Positions 44,605 through 55,291 of a stretch of 64,000 nt of DNA are shown here, one piece after another (position 1 is the stretch's first letter; each line of letters starts with the position of its first letter). The translations under genes and the position numbers were made by a program. Below the pieces are notes generated by a model. That model saw only the letters and a program-made list of their open reading frames with translations, did no database searches and was not told the origin of the DNA. Location: NCBI RefSeq assembly GCF_042453785.1, contig NC_091673.1:8453001-8517000 (forward strand), given 5' to 3'. The DNA comes from Malus domestica. Lineage: Eukaryota > Streptophyta > Magnoliopsida > Rosales > Rosaceae.

Positions 44605-46474
44605 ATGATGAGGAAAATGATGGCGGTGTTGTTCTCCGTTTTCGTCGCCTGCGCTTCGGTTGGTGAGGTCAGAGCTGCGGCGCCAACGGCGGCGGAGAAG
44701 TGCAGCGACAAGTTTCAGAAGGTGGCGGTGTGCTTGAACTACGCGACGGGGAAGGCGGATACGCCGACGAAGGAGTGCTGTGATTCGGTGAAGGGGATAA
44801 GGGAGACTCAGCCGGAGTGCCTGTGTTACGTCATTCAACAGGCCAACAATGGGAGCGAGGAGATTAAGAAGTTGGGGATTCAGGTGGCCAAGTTGGTCCA
44901 GCTCCCCACAGCATGCAGCTTGAAAAACGCCACTGCCTCCGACTGCCCTAGTAAGTACTGTTTGGTAACAAGGTGATTTTATAAAAAGTGGATATAAAAA
45001 AAAACTAAGCTTAAAAAGATGTTTTATAAACATTTAAAAACAGCTTATTTTTATAGTTTTGAGTAAAAAAAAAAGTTAAAAACGTGAAGCAGCAAAAATA
45101 AGCTTATTCTCATAGCATAGCAGAAGCAGTTTTTTTTAAAACACAGGAATACCAAACTAGGCCTAAGTCCTAAAACATGTCATTTTGAGTTTACATGCTT
45201 GTCTTGATATATTATTTTTCTTTCCTTTAATACAAAAATATTATTTTTTGAGTTGAATTTGGACTAAGTTAAATTCACAACTTAGATATAATTATGTGTC
45301 GAATTCACCATGTGAGTGAATTAAACATGAGATACATGCAAGTAGTCTAATTAGGTATAAACTTCTCAGGGAGTCAAATTTAAAACATTTCACTTATAAA
45401 TTGAGATAAATACCGTTGTAAAAGAAAACAAGAAACTCAGCCAATGACGATTTGGTCTAGTGAAATCTAGTTTTTACTTTGTTGGGGTAACTCATAAATT
45501 CAAATGTTTTCTTAGTTAGATTGTGATTTGCGGATTAGTGAACTAAGAATTGATTTTATTATCTTCTTCCCTTGATTACCCAAACTAGTAGTTTCATTTG
45601 TAAAAAACGATGTAATTTAGTTTTGTGTGTCTAGGTAAATCATACACAGAAGAAAAAAAATTATGTTTTATCAAATTTTTCTTCCTAGTCTCTCACATGT
45701 GAAATGTGACATGGGGAAAAATGTTGTGGATCCCACATGGAGGTGAGAGGAAAAAATTGGGAAATTTAAAATCAGGATTTTAAAGATTTTTCATTTATAT
45801 ATATCCTAGTAATGGAAAGATTTTTTTAATGTACCCGAAAATAAGGTTATTGACACACCAAATATTATAATATAAGTGATGTTTATCTTTATTTATCTAT
45901 TCACTTGTATTTATTGACATTTGGGATAGCATGTGTTCACCTAGAAAAATCTCTCAGTGCTCCATGGGGTAGGCAATCGACAGGTTGACACATAAAGGCT
46001 CAAAATATCTCATGCCCTAATGCACCTGTCGCATCTGGGCCGCGAAGATTAATAAGTCATTACTCCAACTTCCAACTACCAACTAGAAATATGGCTCACA
46101 CATATACTGACACCAGTAGATAACCATGATGAGATTAACAAGTTGATTGGCTCTTGATTAGTTTAGGGTTTCCTAATTAATCCTACTTAATGTGTAACAC
46201 AAAGATCTTAATCCTACCTCACTAATGGTAATTGACTGATTTTGCAATATTGTGGTGTGAATGGCCAGAGCTTCTAGGCATAGCTGCTGGTTCACCAGAG
46301 GCTGCTATCTTCAACAACAATGCATCATCAACGGCAACTCCCACTACTGGAGCTGCTGGACAACAATCGGCGCCTGTAAAGGACGGGGTTTCCAAGCTTG
46401 GACCCCAGCATGCTGGTCTGATGGCAATGGCTGTGGCCATCTTCTTCTTTGCATTCCCTGCACTATATGTTTAG
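44605..46474 (+). CDS. LTPG1: GPI-anchored non-specific lipid-transfer protein, LTPG1-type
   Basis: Two exons, 44,605-44,950 and 46,269-46,474, split a lysine codon (A/AG) across a 1.3-kb intron with gtaagt donor and ccag acceptor, giving 183 residues. Residues 1-24 are a signal peptide (MAVLFSVFVACASVGEVRA). The eight-cysteine motif is complete: C33, C43, C58-C59, C72-x-C74, C104, C114. VQLPTACSLKNATASDCP and KLLGIAAGSPEAAIFNNN match Arabidopsis LTPG1 layout. A Ser/Thr/Pro/Ala-rich linker and a hydrophobic tail (AMAVAIFFFAFPALYV) predict GPI anchoring. Known LTPG proteins help export cuticular wax lipids across the wall. The in-frame reading past the first exon ends soon after the donor, so the spliced form is preferred. 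The first of two adjacent ATGs was taken. Confidence 0.9.
44951..46268 (+). other. Intron of the LTPG gene
   Basis: 1,318 bp, AT-rich. Its first 220 bp contain AAGCTTAAAAAG / AACAGCTTATTTTTATAG and ACCAAACTAGGCC motifs, typical of a decayed MITE. Confidence 0.6.
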
Positions 46475-47945
46475 CTAGTATATGATCAGACGATGAAGGT
46501 TCTCTCTTGAGAAGTATTTAAGTGCTTTTTCTGCGTGATCTTTTTAGGGTTGTTCGCATTTGATGTGTAATTGTTTCCTTTCACTTGGTATCTCCGTTTC
46601 AACTTTATTTGTGAACTTCATGCTGTAGTTACCCACTTCGGAAAACTTCTTAATGGTATTATTCGAGTTTAATATTCATTTGTTGTGGTGGGAGCTAATT
46701 CATATTTATTTGAATCAGCAAATATTTGATTCTAATAGTACGTGAAAATGTCAGTTAATTTACAAGGAATCAAGTTTCATGGAGGTGAAAGAGGGAAAAT
46801 TACAAGTCAGGCAAGTTTTTTATCTAAATTGCGTGAAGAAGAATTCAAACTTAGGTGCATAAAAGAGTATATAATCGGAGAATATATGTTAATTACATAT
46901 TCTTTTGCTCATTTGGCTACGCAAACGTGCACATAGAAAACGGTTGGGAGAAACATGGCGTGCAGAAACAACTTAACAAAGCACTTTTATGTAACTTTGT
47001 GCCTTGGAATTCAAATTCTATAGGAGTAAATGGTCACTGTGGCAGCTCAACTGCTCGAGCCAAAGAGAAAGTAAAGACACCAAATTATACTGGTTCTCAA
47101 CTTGTCACTCAGGACAGAAGTACCAAAATTGAATCTTTACCTCTATAAATTGAGTTTCTCTACAGTTACTAGTAATTCCCATTAATTGCAGTCAAATGTC
47201 AATAAGGGCTGCCTTCAAACTCAATATTATGGAGTAATTGTGGCTTACCATGTTCATCAGTTGCAGCACGTAATCTGTCAATTTTGGCGAACCGTGCTCC
47301 ATCCGATGAACTCAAGCGGTTCCAACGTGCCCAATTGCCGGGTTGAATCCGTTCACAGTTTGTAGGACCAACACCATTTGAAGGTCGGCAGACCGTCTTG
47401 CTTAGAACAATCAAGTTCGACTTTACACGCATTCGCTCATTTACTTATTATAATCTCGCTCGCTATTCTTAATCATAACGAGCGACTATCTTCCAATCAT
47501 TTGATATAAAGTAGACTTCATGATTTTAAATATGTAAGGAAAAAAAATCAACTGTCAACAATTATACTATGTGATTTAAAAAGATGCTCTTCTTAGCATT
47601 CCTACCCCAGTCTTGTTTTCATCAAGTGTCATTGAAGTGTCCCATGATTAAAGTGAACAAAAATACACTTCTTTTAAAAAAATATATATAGAATTAAGGA
47701 ATCCCCTTAATCGACCCATCTGGACCGTCCATCCTACCCGAACTTGCAATCTCTGAAAGGGCAAACACGAAACGGTGCGCCGCGATCACCCGCCACTCAA
47801 ATCCACATAATCGTATATCGAATAGAAAACCCCTGACAATATAATCGTCGAGTCCCCTGCCAGCCACCGCCACCGTTGTTTCTGCTAGGGCAACTTGCCT
47901 TCCTCTCTGGCATTCGAACCCGGACTCTCATATCTCGCCGCCGAT
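46475..47945. other. Intergenic between the LTPG and zinc-finger genes
   Basis: It contains the LTPG 3' UTR (to about 46,650) and the zinc-finger promoter and 5' UTR. A minus-strand frame at 47,199-47,432 has no recognisable domain and I do not support it. Confidence 0.4.
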
Positions 47946-49965
47946 ATGTCTCAGGTAATCGCCTCCCACTTTCTGCAATTTCAATTTTGCATTTTGGTTT
48001 TCCCCAAATCACCACGACGAAGCCAAATTTAGGGTTTTCCCCAATTTTTTTAGCCGCTAGTAAAGTTGATTTCTTTGTGTTCAGGTTGACAACAGAAATT
48101 CTTCAGCAGCCAAGCGTGCTAGAACCGATGGTATGCCCTTTGTTTTTTCAATTTTTAATTCTTTAATTGAGGTCCCTTTGATTCTGTTTTTGTATGTTAT
48201 CAGATACAAAGATTTTTGTTTTTGGGTATATTTTAGTTTATTTATGTGGAAGATCTAATTTCAGTAATTGTATATAATGTGCATATGTTGATTCATAATG
48301 TTTTGAATGTGGATTTTAGGGTTTAATGCATTTGTTTTATGTTTGGTGTTATGGTTTCGGAGTTCATTATTTGTGTATATGGTGTTTGTAGGTAGTCGAA
48401 GGGAAGATGATTGGACCTGCCCTAGCTGTGGGAATGATAATTTTTCATTTAGAACGACTTGCAATATGCGTAATTGCACTCAGCCGAGGCCTGCAGATCA
48501 TAACTCAGTAAGACACCGACCGCGATTATACTGAATACTTATGAGCTTGGATGAGTGTGATGCGTATAATGCATATTTGAAGTCACTTGCTAAATCCTGT
48601 TTGCATTTTGTTCTCTAAACTTTGCATTATTTGTTTGTTGGTTTTTGTATTTTGTTTAAAAAAAGAAAAGAGAGATGGGGTCAAGTGGCAGAGGGGATTT
48701 ATGTTGCGAAACTTTGCACTTTATAATTAAAACTTGTATATTTGGGTTTTTTGATAATTTCTTTTGACATGGAATCTTTGTTGGGTTAATTATGTTAGAT
48801 ATAGATATAAAGATTCGAGTTTTATACATTTCAGAAACCCGCTGCTAAGCCTTTCCCAGCCCCACAGGGTTACACATCTGCTCCTCCTTATCTGGGCTCT
48901 GCTGCACCCTCTTCAATGTATCTTGGTGTGCCACCCTATGGTTCTTCTATCTTCAATGGATCATCCATTCCTCCCTATGATGTCCCATTTTCAGGGGGAT
49001 CAGCATATCATTACAACTACGGCAGCCGCCTCTCTACGGGCAGCCCCTACAGACCTCTGCATTTGTCTGGACCAACACCATATTCTAGTGGTTCCATGAT
49101 TGGAAATGGTATGCTTTCTTGATTTATCCTGTGATGTCCTTGTTTTTTCTTGCTTGGATAATGGATTAATTAGTACATTGATTACTTTTTTTTTTACACT
49201 GTTAAAGCAATTTTTTTCTTTTCCCTTTTACAATTTTGTGGTTATCCCATGTTGCTGTAACCTTGCTTATGCAAGTGCCATGCCAGAGTGTTGTTGCTTG
49301 ATGAGTTAGTGTCTTATGGTTTCTCTCTTATGATTTTCTAATTTTGCAGGTGGAATGTATGGTATACCCCCGCCTATGATGGATCGGTTTGGCCTGGGTC
49401 TGCCCATGGGCCCTGGCCCTATGGTATGTGCAAAAGCTAATGTTATTGTTGCATTCTTCGCATTTAGTCATCTTGGTTCCCTAGAACAATCTGCTTGATA
49501 TGTGTTTCTATTGCTATTTTATAATTTAAGCCAATTTTTGCTCAGTCATTTAATTACATTTGATGCTCTTTGGGCTCTCAATTTTTCTATATATTTGTTT
49601 CCGAAGTTCACAGGAAGCATTTCTTTTCTTTTGTTGAACTTGCAACAGAATACCTTGCTCTTGGATGTCGTAAAACTTTATGTATTATTTTCTTGTGCAG
49701 GGACCAAGGCCAGGATTCTTTCCAGATGATAAAGCTCAAAAGAAGGGCACAGGTCAGTTATGTAGTCTCCTTTCAAATCTCTAGTCATTGTTGGACATCA
49801 GTAAACGATTATGTCTAAATGATCATCAAGTTTTCAACTTTATTGCACATTTAGATGCTACACGTGACAATGACTGGGCATGCCCAAAATGTGGAAACGT
49901 CAACTTCTCATTTAGAACTGTTTGTAACATGAGGAAGTGCAATACACCAAAGCCTGGATCTCAGG

Positions 49966-50024
<59 letters not shown>

Positions 50025-50655
50025 TAAGTATGTTTTTGTGCATCTCCTTTCTCTGAATATTTTACATTTAAGTTTCTCTCGAGGAACAATTTTTTTGACA
50101 TGCAATATTCTCTTCTATAGCAGCCTGCAAAGATGGACAAAAGTTCTAGTAAGTCATCCCAGGCCTTTTTCTCACCAAATTAATTCCTTTTTCCTTTTAC
50201 TGTTCTTGGCTATTAACTTTGTTGTACCCTTTTTTAATGTCAATTGTTTTCAGAACAAAAGATGCCGGAAGGTAGCTGGAAGTGTGAGAAATGTAATAAT
50301 ATAAACTATCCATTTAGAACCAAGTGTAACAGACAGAACTGTGGAGCAGACAAACCAGCCGAGTCAAAGAAGTCCCCTTCACCTGCTCCAAATGAAAATG
50401 ATCAGGTTTGTTGCATTAGACATTTTTTCTGGTTTTCTATTGGTTGCTTGGAATCCTTGTTTTTGGTGATGTGTCTACACATTACAAACGTAATATACTT
50501 CTTCTTTTGTGAACTTTTAATGGATCAAAAGCTTTCCTTTTCCGCTTGATTTTTGTTTTTAAACTGTAGATGGATTTTGATTCTAGCTGTTTTTAATTTT
50601 CCTTGTGTATTTTCAAGTGCATCGGTTAATTTATATTTGTCTACTGTTCCAGTGA
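47946..50655 (+). CDS. Triple RanBP2-type zinc-finger protein (Arabidopsis At1g67325-like)
   Basis: Ten exons join in frame to 286 residues: 47,946-47,954; 48,085-48,130; 48,392-48,507; 48,835-49,108; 49,350-49,423; 49,701-49,752; 49,855-49,964; 50,124-50,148; 50,254-50,405; 50,653-50,655. The order is a short N-terminus (MSQVDNRNSSAAKRARTDG), zinc finger 1 (DDWTCPSCGNDNFSFRTTCN), a Pro/Gly/Tyr-rich low-complexity middle (PPYDVPFSGGSAYHYNYGSR), finger 2 (NDWACPKCGNVNFSFRTVCN) and finger 3 (GSWKCEKCNNINYPFRTKCN). Each finger has W-x-C-x2-C...C-x5-C, the RanBP2/NZF signature; this subclass often binds single-stranded RNA or ubiquitin. The NFSFRT-CN wording points to the RNA-binding ZRANB2-like kind (inference). 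Exon 10 contributes only the TGA stop. The exon 8 acceptor is a NAGNAG site (tagcag), so a variant with one extra Gln is possible. Confidence 0.9.
49965..50022. repeat. CT then CA microsatellite in intron 7
   Basis: A run of CT units is followed by about eight CA units, starting at the splice donor of exon 7 (gtctctctct). Confidence 0.95.
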
Positions 50656-52025
50656 GTACTAGGACATATTTGAGGGTTGAGAAGGTCCAGAGTTGTCATC
50701 CAGCGATGCTCAATATGGGTGTCTGAAAGTCAGTCCTGTCGTCGTCGTGTTGCAGCGGTTATCGAGTTACTCTACTTTATAATGATCTGTGTCAAGTTGT
50801 ATTAACTGCTATGGTATTTATGGTCTTTGTGGATCGTACAACGCATCTTGTGTCCGCCAGTGCCATCTGGCCTGGGTTTAACAGGTTGGTTCTGGTTTCT
50901 ATTAGCTAGACCCTATACTTTTGGAATCAATTCATCTTTTCTAGTCAGTATGTTACCGCATATGGTATGGTACCAGTTGGCTATAAAGGTTACGAAAGTT
51001 TCTGGTTTTCATTTGATCTCAAATTGTCTGTCTTTTAAGTATCTATGGTCTTCCAAGTTTGATTGTCTGACTGTTAGAGTTTGGGACGTGAAGGTTTCTT
51101 TTTTAGTCAGTTGCTTGTAGTTCAATTTCGAGTTGCCGATGTCCCTTGTTTCCGCGTTGTAGCCGTTGAAATCTGTCAGGACTTTGGCTCTGGTATGGTG
51201 GTTCCACGTCTTATGGCCGTCATTAATCCTGTGGCCTGAAAATTTATGTTTATTGTTTGACAGGCCTTTCAGTGTCATGTATACGCCTTTCCCCGTGTTT
51301 GTTTTGTCTAGAGCAACCAAATACACTCTCGTATGCAGCAAATAAATTGTTAATTCATACGGAGAGATTTTTCATTGTACCCAGCCCAGAACGTGAGCTG
51401 GTACGCCCTATGTAATAATGCAGTTGGTTGAAAAATTGAAGAAATTTTTTTTTCGAACCAATTGTATTATAACACTTAGTATACCAGACCATTTTCTCGG
51501 CAATTGGGTCTCTGATTGAAAGTTTGAGATTTGTGGTAGCAAAGGTGTTGAGTTTAATAAATGCGAAATTGAAGTTATCAAAAAGTTGTTTCGTCTTTGT
51601 GATTGATCATATGAATAAATTACTACCTGTTTCCCTTAGTTATTCAACATTCTTAATGTAACATTAGTTTTATTTTCAAAATATTCAACAAATGGGCCTT
51701 ACGTTTAGGGTTGGTTTTGGTTCGGTAATTGAACTGTTTTATTCGGGAGTAAGAAATAAAACGGAAACTGAACAGAAATTTTTGGTTGACTGAAAATCGG
51801 TAAAAACCAAAATATATTTGGTTATTCGGTTGGTTTGGTAAACCGAAGTGACATTTGTTTTATGGATTCGATGGAGGATTACATGGCGAAATTGTAGGAG
51901 GATTCAACTGAGGAACTGCAAGAGGTTTCCAAGGAGATTTGCCCAGAATTGCATGATGGTTTGGCGGAGAACTAAAGAAATCTGGGTACGGTTCGCCTCA
52001 AACTGCTCCAGAAACAATTCTCCTT
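50656..52025 (+). other. 3' UTR of the zinc-finger gene and intergenic DNA
   Basis: T-rich transcribed-looking sequence to about 51,430, including AATAAATTG near 51,340. From 51,690 the text turns into GGTTTTGGTTCGGT-type sequence. A frame at 51,855-52,010 (SMEDYMAKL...STEELQEVSKEICPELHDG, with stops) may be a gene fragment that I cannot name. Confidence 0.4.
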
Positions 52026-52447
52026 TTAAAAATAGGGTAAATCTTAGTTTACTACCCTTAAGTTTCGTGGTTTTAACATTTGGTCCATAAAGTATTTTTT
52101 TGTCCTAGAGTCATACTAAAGTGTTAATTTTGGAACAATCTCATATATCCGTTAGTCTGTTTGTTAAGTCTTCTGTTAATTGATGATGTGGCGCTCATAT
52201 GGACAAGGACTGGGCGTCACGTGAAAATTAAAAATTCAAAAAAAAAAAAAGACCCCCACCCGTCTTCTACATCCCCCAACCCCCTCCCTTCTTTCTTCTG
52301 CAACCCCCACCCATCCTCCCTCCCTTCTCTCCTTTACAACCTGCACCACCCTCCCTCATCTCTTTTGCAACCCACACCCTCCTCTCCTCACCGCCGCTCC
52401 CTCCCTTCTTTCATCTGCACCCACCCAACACTCTATACCTGACCCAC

Positions 52448-52872
52448 CTTAGTTTCGTCACCAAAAAGGTCCAAATCGTCAACATCATCGCATCTAGCAG
52501 CAGCAACAAGAGTAGGAGTAGCAGCCTCAGCCTTGCTGCTACTAACTCTCACTCTAGCAACCTTGTCGGGTAAGGTGGAAGCGAGTTGGGACAAAGGGTG
52601 TCATACCACTTGCTCACATTGGCAAAGGAACCGGCGGCTTCTTGAACACGGCGGCATACACCTTGATGTCATCCAAAGTCAGCTTGGCTCTGAGATTGGG
52701 ATGAGCAATGAATTAAAAACCATAAATAAAGTAAAATCCATTGAAATATACAAAAAAATAAAGACGAAGAAGAAGAAGAAATTGTTACCTAGAGATGTAA
52801 GATTTGCTGGAGAGGAACTTGTTGAGGGCTTTGAGACCGGCATCGGTGTAAAGATCTGAGAAATTCTCGACT
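52448..52872 (-). pseudogene. Captured fragment of translation elongation factor 1-beta (eEF1B)
   Basis: The minus strand reads NFSDLYTDAGLKALNKFLSS then KSYIS up to a donor (gtaac) at about 52,789. Beyond an intron-like gap of about 85 bp come AKLTLDDIKVYAAVFKKP, and with frame breaks ANVSKWYDTL, VRVSSSKAEAATP and DDVDDLDLFGDETK. These are the N-terminal GST-like domain, linker and acidic DDDLDLFGDET segment of plant EF-1beta, a guanine-exchange factor for eEF1A. The catalytic C-terminal half is missing. The retained intron indicates capture of genomic DNA rather than cDNA. The frame is broken several times. Confidence 0.85.
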
Positions 52873-52959
52873 GGGTTGGGTTTTAGGTTAAATTTCCCAA
52901 TTGGGTTTCCCATTTTATCAGAAATCTTAATAGGGTTCTGTTTGTTTTGTGAGTTGCAG

Positions 52960-53305
52960 ATGTGTTCAATCCATTTTCTTCGACGATGAGCTTGAGCCAG
53001 GTGTTGAACATGGTGGACCAGTTCATGGACAACCCATTCCTCGCAGGTCCAAGAGGAGGATCGAGAAGGGGATGGATGTGAAGGAGAATAAGGAGGCTCT
53101 GTTTTTGCGAATGGACATGCCAAGATTGGACAAGCAAGACGTGAAGATTTCGGTGGAGCAGAACACCCTGGTAGTGAGAGGGGAGGGGAAGGACTCGGAG
53201 GACGAAGACGGAGGAGTGAGGAGGTTCACCAGCATACTGGATTTGCCTCCGGATCTATACAAAATCGATGAGATTAGGGCTAAGATGAAGAATGGGGTTG
53301 TAGAT
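52960..53305 (+). pseudogene. Captured fragment of a mitochondrial-type small heat-shock protein
   Basis: After an acceptor-like ttgcag the sequence reads DVFNPFSSTMSLSQVLNMVD, QFMDNPFLAGPRGGSRRG, then shifts frame and continues MDVKENKEALFLRMDMPRLD, KQDVKISVEQNTLVVRGEGK and RRFTSILDLPPDLYKIDEIR, AKMKNGVV. The layout and wording fit the HSP23.6/HSP22 mitochondrial class: an N-terminal arm plus most of the alpha-crystallin domain. The last strand and C-terminal tail are missing. The intron end just upstream again suggests DNA-level capture. Confidence 0.88.
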
Positions 53306-53644
53306 GAGAGAAGGGAGGGTACTGGTTGCAGTGGATAGAAGGGAGAGTACGAGTTGCAGAGGAAAGAAGGGAGGGAGGGGGTTGGGAGAGGTAGAAGCGG
53401 GTGGGGTTTTGTTTTTGTTTTTCGAATTTTTGAATTTTTAATTTCCACGTGGCGCCAATCATTGTCCACATGGGCGACACGTCATTAGTTAACGGAAGAC
53501 TTAACAGTCAGACTAACGGATGTATGAGACTGTCCCAAAACTAACATTTTAGGTATGACTCTGGGATGCAAAAAAACTTTATGTACCAAATGTTGAAAAC
53601 TACAAAACTTGAGGGTAGTAAATTGAGATTTACCCTTAAAAATA

Positions 53645-55291
53645 ATTAGAACTCAGAGGATTAGAAATCTAGAATTAGTAAAATTATATCAAACCCTAAC
53701 TCGATTTTAAAATCATCAACTCGGAACTCTAATTCAACTTTAAAATTCCCAAATCGTAAGCCTTAAATCAATTTCAAAATTTCCAAATTGAAAATCCAAA
53801 TCCAATTTAAAATTCCTAATTTTTCCATTATTTTTTTTAAAAAATCACGAAGTTTTTCCATTCAGGAAAACCGAATACCATACCAAAAATTTTGGTTAAG
53901 TTTCAGTTTTGGTTATCAAACGGTTTGGTATTGACTGGGTTTTATTTTTTCGGTTGGTTTGGTAGGGACTCGAGGAAGAAGACGGATAGAAGGAAGAAAA
54001 AGGGAAAAGACAAAGACTAAAACATTTGATTTTTCATTTCATAGTATTTCAAACGGTGAAAGTTGGTTCTTATACATGATTGGAACGCATCTCCACTCTC
54101 TACCCTGTTGGATGATGCCAACATTAACAACTGAAAAGACAATAATACCATAAAGATAATAGCCTAGTTACAATATGGTCCAGAGTCCTAACACACACCT
54201 ACTTATATTGGCCCTTAAAAGTTAATTTTACTTTATTTTGAATGGAATTTAAGGGCGAATATGAGTGTTGTCCCATTTTAAATCAAAGTTGTTTTACACC
54301 TACAAGTTTGGTGGGTTTCTTCTTGATTTGTAGTCAATCTGTGGAGGTAAAAGAACTTTCATTTAGAGCTATGAGTGTGGTCAACATAACATTTTACGTA
54401 AACATGCACAACCCTTGGCCCCCCATCGTTCCCATTTTCAGGTTTTCCAGTTCCCACAACCAGTTGAAGGTGGCGTTTCGAAGGCGAACGTTGGTGGCCT
54501 GGCCTTATGAAAGGTACCGGCAGCCTGGCGCACGGAGGCATCGGGCATGGCAAGGACATTGTGATTGCGGTTGGGCGCCGAGAACTCGGCCGGTGGAAGT
54601 CTGTTTTGTTTTTTCTTTTGTTATTAGGAGGGAACAATAGACGGTGTTTTCGTTGTATATACATCTTAACTTGAATTGTTTCCTCCTACTCTAAAGAATG
54701 GTAATGGCTGCTCATGAAATATACAGTATGGCTTTCTCAGCAAGGGATCTATCGCTAAGTTCCGTGACCACCGGAAAAAAAAAAAAAAAAAAAGGTCCGG
54801 TCAAGCAAGTTTATCATCGTGGGTTCCTTCAATTTAACGTACAAGTCACAACAACAACCAGTATAAAAGAAAATTCCACAAATGTAAAGCAATATCCCAA
54901 CAAGGAACCAAATTTGCAAAAAATTGTCAAATTCTTGATGCAATAACAAAGAAGATAGAGTAGCTAGCAGCAAAATAACGCACACAGCCCTTGAATTCGC
55001 AACTATTCCCGATCCCTGGATTCTCGTCCGTAGTAAACCAAAGCAGTGCCGAGTTTCTGGAAGACAATGACAGACTGTTACAAGTAGCCTGATTATCAAA
55101 AGGTACTCAAAACACAACTCAGAACTCACAATTTTCAACATAAAACTTCATTAGTGTAGTAATCAAGAGGCGAAGAAAAATCAAATATAGCAGTCAGATC
55201 GGATAGGCAATGCAAAACAAACACCATTGAAGGAACTAACCTTCACAAACGACAAGTTATACGGGTGAAAGAACAGTTATCTTAGGTGGAG
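53645..55291. other. Intergenic
   Basis: I see no gene. A 20-base A-run lies at 54,775-54,793. The 55,200-55,291 end would be 3' UTR of the SBP-box gene. Confidence 0.4.

Larger units (their letters stand above)
52035..53635. mobile_element. Pack-MULE (1,601 bp) carrying fragments of two unrelated genes
   Basis: Long inverted repeats of about 215 bp start GGGTAAATCTTAGTTTACTA on the left and GGGTAAATCTCAATTTACTA on the right (reverse complement) and share TCTCATAYATCCGTTAGTCTG further in. Exact 9-bp target duplication TTAAAAATA at 52,026-52,034 and 53,636-53,644. Long inverted repeats with 9-bp duplications define Mutator-like elements. Between them are an EF-1beta fragment (minus) and a small heat-shock-protein fragment (plus). 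No transposase is present. Confidence 0.95.
51690..53970. mobile_element. Possible older element relic around the Pack-MULE
   Basis: Both flanks of the Pack-MULE have TTGGTTCGGT / AACCGAA-rich sequence (51,700-51,845; 53,860-53,966), as at the ends of plant hAT-type MITEs. I could not pair exact termini. Confidence 0.25.

Noticed and set aside
47199-47432. 77-codon minus-strand frame between two genes
   Set aside because: No recognisable domain, homologue or splice context; chance frame most likely.
54242-54664. Overlapping frames of 100-130 codons upstream of the SBP-box gene 3' end
   Set aside because: No motif on either strand and no conserved start; not supported as a gene.
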